Below, one piece after another: positions 60,980 to 64,000 of a stretch of DNA of 64,000 nt. A program made the translations under genes and the position numbers. Source of the stretch: Streptomyces spiralis (lineage in GTDB: Bacteria; Actinomycetota; Actinomycetes; Streptomycetales; Streptomycetaceae); contig NZ_BNBC01000031.1 of assembly GCF_014654675.1 (NCBI RefSeq), forward strand, positions 1 to 64,000, in the 5' to 3' direction. Positions within the stretch are counted from its first letter, which is position 1, and each line of letters opens with the position of its first letter. The notes beneath the pieces were generated by a model that made no database searches, was not told the origin of the DNA, and saw only the letters and a program-made list of their open reading frames with translations.

Positions 60980-61303
60980 ATGTACATCAGGGGCGACCAC
61001 GCCGAGGTGGTCGTCGGGGGCCGCCTCGACGTCCGCAGCGCGGCGGACGCCCGTACGGTCCTGCACTCGGCCGTGGACGACGGCGCGGGCGACCTGGTCC
61101 TCGACCTGTCGGAGCTCGACTCCTGGGACGCCACCGGACTCGGCGTGATCATGGGTGTCCACCGGCGCGCCGGCCGCTGCGGCCGGCGCCTGGTGCTGCG
61201 GGCCGTACCGCCGCAGATGCAGCGCCTGCTGGTGGCCACCCGGCTGCACCGCATCCTCGCCATCGAGGGCGGCATCGGCGTGGAGTCCCTGCCCCGCGTC
61301 TGA
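60980..61303 (+). CDS. STAS-domain anti-sigma-factor antagonist, 107 aa
   Basis: A SpoIIAA/RsbV-like fold: GRLDVRSAADARTVLHSAV near residue 14, and LSELDSWDATGLGVIMGVHRRA near 45, where the phospho-acceptor position is Thr (DATG) rather than the usual Ser. Such proteins bind anti-sigma kinases and free a sigma factor. No cognate kinase lies adjacent. GGGGAGC precedes the ATG. Confidence 0.85.
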   Translation: MYIRGDHAEVVVGGRLDVRSAADARTVLHSAVDDGAGDLVLDLSELDSWDATGLGVIMGVHRRAGRCGRRLVLRAVPPQMQRLLVATRLHRILAIEGGIGVESLPRV

Positions 61304-61647
61304 CACCCGCCGCCGGCCCGGGGGGCCGCACGCCGGTGCGGCGGGAGACCCGCCGGGGCGCGGGGCGGCGCGTACCGGTGTGAACCGGGCGACGGCAGAG
61401 ACCGGACGGACCGCATCGAACCGTACGTCGCACGCAATCCTCACGAGACTGTGACGTCCCGGTCGGCGTAGCACCCCGGGCTGTCGGAGATACTGTGCGA
61501 AGGTTTAGGGTTCGGTCGCCCGCTGCCTCGCAACCCTCGAGCGGGCCCGGACCAGAAGCGACAGCGTGGTGTGCGGCAAGGCCGGGGGTGGGCTGGGTCG
61601 CCGGACTCCGCCCAGCACACGAGACGCTTTTGGGGGGCTTGGAACCT
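61304..61647. other. Gap before the last gene, no gene
   Basis: This 344-base gap holds GC-rich inverted stretches near 61310-61370 (possible terminator of the STAS gene) and a less GC-rich segment near 61490-61510 that could carry the promoter of the following gene. No coding region was recognised. Confidence 0.4.
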
Positions 61648-64000
61648 ATGGAACCCATGGACCCGAACAACCGGGATCCCGAGGGCATGGGCCATGACGG
61701 CGACGGCCACGCGCCGGGCCGGCGGCCCCCCAGGGACTCCCTCGCATCCGACTTCACACCGCACACGCCCGCACCGGCCCGCACGGTGCAGCTCGTCACG
61801 GGCGACTTCCTGCTCACCGTCAACCCCGTCGACGGCAGCGAGATAGAGGCGTGCCCGCCCGGAGAACGCCCGGACCGGGCGACCCGGTACACGGCGGCCG
61901 ATCGCGCCGACGCCGACCGCGCGGCCAGGCCGCCCGTCCCGCCCGGACCCGCCCCGTCCGCGGAGCCGCTGCTGGAGCGCCAGGACGAACGCGAGCGGCT
62001 GGTACGGCTGCTCGCCCGCGGCCGCTCGGTGCGCCTGACCGGACCCGGCGGCTCCGGCCGCACCAGCCTCCTCGACCTGGTCGCCGAGGACTGCGAGGAT
62101 CTCGCCCCCGACGGCGTCGTCCGCCTCACCGGCCACCGCCGCACGGTCACCGACCTGCTGCACGACCTCTTCCACGCCGTGCACGACGCGCCCCGGCACC
62201 GCCCGGGCCGGGACGAACTGCTCGAGTACGTCCGTGAGATCGGCGCGGTCGTCGTCCTGGACGACATCGAGTTCGGCGGCAGCGCCCTGGACGAACTCCT
62301 CGACGCCACCCCCGAGTGCGCCTTCCTGATCGCCGCCACCCCCGACGTGCCGGCGCCGTCCGCCGAGTCCGCCGTCGAGGAGGTCTTCCTCGGCGGCCTG
62401 GACCGGGCCGCCGGCGTCGAACTCATCGAGCGCGGCGTCGGCCGGGTGCTCACCGAGGACGAGGCCAACTGGGCCGGCGACCTCTGGTTCGAGTCGGAGG
62501 GCCTGCCCCTGCGCTTCGTCCAGGCCGGCGCCCTGCTGCGCCAGCGCGACCGGCTGCGGGCCGGCACCGACGCCGTCGAGGAGTTCGGCGTCTTCGCCGA
62601 CGCCCCGCCCACGGACGCCCCGTTCGACGGGGGCGGCGACGACGTGCCCCTGCCCTCGCTCGGCGAGGCCGCCGCGCCCGCCCCGCTGCTCGCCTCCCGG
62701 CTCAGCGCCTCCGCCCGTGCCACCCTGCGCTTCGCCGTCGCACTCGGCGGCGAGGTGCCCCACCAGGCCCACCTGCCCGCGCTGGTCGGCGACACCCACG
62801 CCGACGCCGCGCTGGGCGAGCTGGCGAGCTGCGGCCTGGTCTCCCCGGCCGGCTCCCGCCACCGGCTCGCCGCCGGGGTCCTCACCCAGCTGGAGGCCGC
62901 CGGATACGGCGACGACGCCGAGGAACAGGCCCACACCGCCGCCCAGCACTACGCCTGGTGGGCCGGCCACCCCTCGGTCACGCCCGAGCGGGTCGCCGCC
63001 GAGGCGGACGCCCTGCTGGCCGCGCTGGCCGTGCTCGTCCCCGCCACCACGCCACCCGGTGAGGGCGAGGGCGAGGGGGAGGAGAGCATCGCCGTCCGGC
63101 TCGCCCGCACCGCCGCTCCCGCGTTTGCCGCGGGCCTCAACTGGGGCGCCTGGGAACGCGCGCTGCGCTTCGGCGCGGAGGCCTCCCGGCTCTCCGGCGA
63201 GGTCGCCGACCAGGCCTACTTCCACCACGAGCTGGGCATCGTCGCGCTCTGCGGCGGCCTGCTGGACCGGGCCCGCGCCGAACTGGAGGCGTCCATCGGG
63301 CTGCGCGGCGCCCTCGCCGACAAGCGCGGCACCGTCGCCGGCCGCCGCGCCCTCGCCCTGGTCGCCGACCGCTCCGGCACGACCCCGGGTCCGGCCGCCC
63401 TGCCGGGCTTCGGCGCGATGGCCGGGGAGGAGGTGCCCGACGCCCGCACCGAGGAGTCCGCCTCGCCGCCCGGTGGCGTCCCCGCCCCCTTCCCGGCGCT
63501 CCAGCGGCCCGGTGACGAGACCACCACACTGGTCACCTACCAGCCCTCGGCCGCGGGCTCGGCCTCCGCCTCGTACGCCTCCTCGCCGGACGCCCCGGCG
63601 AAGCACCGGGTCGGGCTCAAGGGCCTGGCCCGGCGCAACCTGGTGGCGGCGGGCGCGGGCGCGCTGCTCGTGGCCGTCCTCGGCACGGTGGTGACGCTCG
63701 GCGCCACCTCCCACAACGACGCCAACGACCCCTCCGACAAGGTCGGCGTCAACCCGTCCGCCAGCCAGGGCGCGGACGACGACAGCCTGGACGCCGACAC
63801 CCCGCAGAACGGCGGCGGCGACACCGGCACCGGCCACGGGACCACCCCCGGCACCACCAGCAGCCCCACCAACCCGGGCCCCGACGGCACCTACGGCACG
63901 TCGGACGACCCGACGCCGCCGGCCGACGCCGCCGGGCCGTCGGACGACCCGAGCGGGACGAAGGGTCCAGGGGGCGGTACGTCGAGCAGGCCGCCGACCT
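61648..64000 (+). CDS. Large P-loop ATP-binding protein with C-terminal membrane helix (incomplete)
   Basis: The frame is open from the ATG at 61648 to the window edge (784 codons seen). GGGGGG lies about 10 bases upstream. A Walker A motif GPGGSGRTSLLDLV occurs near residue 132 and VVVLDDIEF near 205, fitting a STAND/NB-ARC-like P-loop NTPase. A helical middle region follows, then a basic patch KHRVGLKGLARRN and a membrane helix (LVAAGAGALLVAVLGTVVTLGA, about residues 665-690). After it comes an extracytoplasmic low-complexity tail rich in D, P, T and G. So the ATPase is cytoplasmic and the tail outside. Function unknown; it may be a signalling protein. The end is not in the window. Confidence 0.75.
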   Translation, partial: MEPMDPNNRDPEGMGHDGDGHAPGRRPPRDSLASDFTPHTPAPARTVQLVTGDFLLTVNPVDGSEIEACPPGERPDRATRYTAADRADADRAARPPVPPGPAPSAEPLLERQDERERLVRLLARGRSVRLTGPGGSGRTSLLDLVAEDCEDLAPDGVVRLTGHRRTVTDLLHDLFHAVHDAPRHRPGRDELLEYVREIGAVVVLDDIEFGGSALDELLDATPECAFLIAATPDVPAPSAESAVEEVFLGGLDRAAGVELIERGVGRVLTEDEANWAGDLWFESEGLPLRFVQAGALLRQRDRLRAGTDAVEEFGVFADAPPTDAPFDGGGDDVPLPSLGEAAAPAPLLASRLSASARATLRFAVALGGEVPHQAHLPALVGDTHADAALGELASCGLVSPAGSRHRLAAGVLTQLEAAGYGDDAEEQAHTAAQHYAWWAGHPSVTPERVAAEADALLAALAVLVPATTPPGEGEGEGEESIAVRLARTAAPAFAAGLNWGAWERALRFGAEASRLSGEVADQAYFHHELGIVALCGGLLDRARAELEASIGLRGALADKRGTVAGRRALALVADRSGTTPGPAALPGFGAMAGEEVPDARTEESASPPGGVPAPFPALQRPGDETTTLVTYQPSAAGSASASYASSPDAPAKHRVGLKGLARRNLVAAGAGALLVAVLGTVVTLGATSHNDANDPSDKVGVNPSASQGADDDSLDADTPQNGGGDTGTGHGTTPGTTSSPTNPGPDGTYGTSDDPTPPADAAGPSDDPSGTKGPGGGTSSRPPT

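Overview
The window is very GC-rich and its genes favour G/C third positions and GTG/TTG starts. Gene content and order fit a Streptomyces chromosome. The right two thirds is a conserved core block: arginyl-tRNA-synthetase-like gene, lysA, hom-thrC-thrB, rho, LCP ligase, rpmE, prfA, prmC, tsaC-type gene, ywlE-type gene, glyA, wecA-type gene, atpIBEFHAGDC, DUF2550 gene, chitinase, cobalamin adenosyltransferase. No tools were used; families were recognised by eye from translations and motifs.

Region 1 (1 to about 9,340) is accessory DNA: small, poorly characterised genes separated by long non-coding gaps. It holds an XRE-DUF488 gene with an uncharacterised partner, two membrane-anchored proteins (one with a long coiled-coil stretch and visibly lower GC), and several small orphan proteins. 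Three families of dispersed non-coding repeats (A, B and C, two copies each) link the gaps. The 3' half of a tRNA-Ser(UGA) gene at 6868-6921 looks like an attachment-site scar, so the left part probably lies inside an island integrated at an intact tRNA-Ser gene outside the window. Two striking inverted repeats lie at 9025-9136 and 9215-9290.

Region 2 (about 9,340 to 19,263) is an actinomycete integrative and conjugative element (AICE) of the pSAM2 type. It carries two GntR/UTRA regulators with recognisable operator palindromes, a DUF1152 gene, an anti-sigma-like ATPase, an FtsK-type transfer ATPase, DUF2637 and Spd-like small transfer proteins, a RepSA-like initiator, an excisionase and a tyrosine integrase. 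The att sites were not found.

Region 3 (19,264 to 22,440) separates the integrase from tRNA-Arg(CCG). It holds a DJ-1/PfpI protein, a GNAT acetyltransferase, a small secreted peptide and debris of a transposase and of a transfer ATPase, as expected beside a tRNA integration hotspot.

Region 4 (22,600 to 42,400) is core metabolism and information processing: a response regulator, lysine and threonine biosynthesis, Rho, a trypsin-like protease, an LCP ligase, ribosomal protein L31, release factor 1 and its methylase, a tRNA threonylcarbamoyladenosine enzyme, a phosphatase homologue lacking its nucleophilic cysteine, a divergent serine hydroxymethyltransferase and a lipid-linked sugar-phosphate transferase.

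Region 5 (42,400 to 51,190) is the complete F1Fo ATP synthase operon, with a Rex-like redox operator upstream and a strong hairpin between atpD and atpC. Region 6 (51,200 to 56,860) holds a chitinase with DasR-type operator repeats, a frameshifted remnant that is probably chiR, a truncated RelE toxin, and a two-component operon with two exported proteins. Region 7 (56,900 to 64,000) holds a cobalamin adenosyltransferase, a drug-type ABC exporter with a divergent TetR regulator, 3-hydroxybutyryl-CoA dehydrogenase, a STAS protein and the start of a large membrane-anchored P-loop protein that runs off the window.
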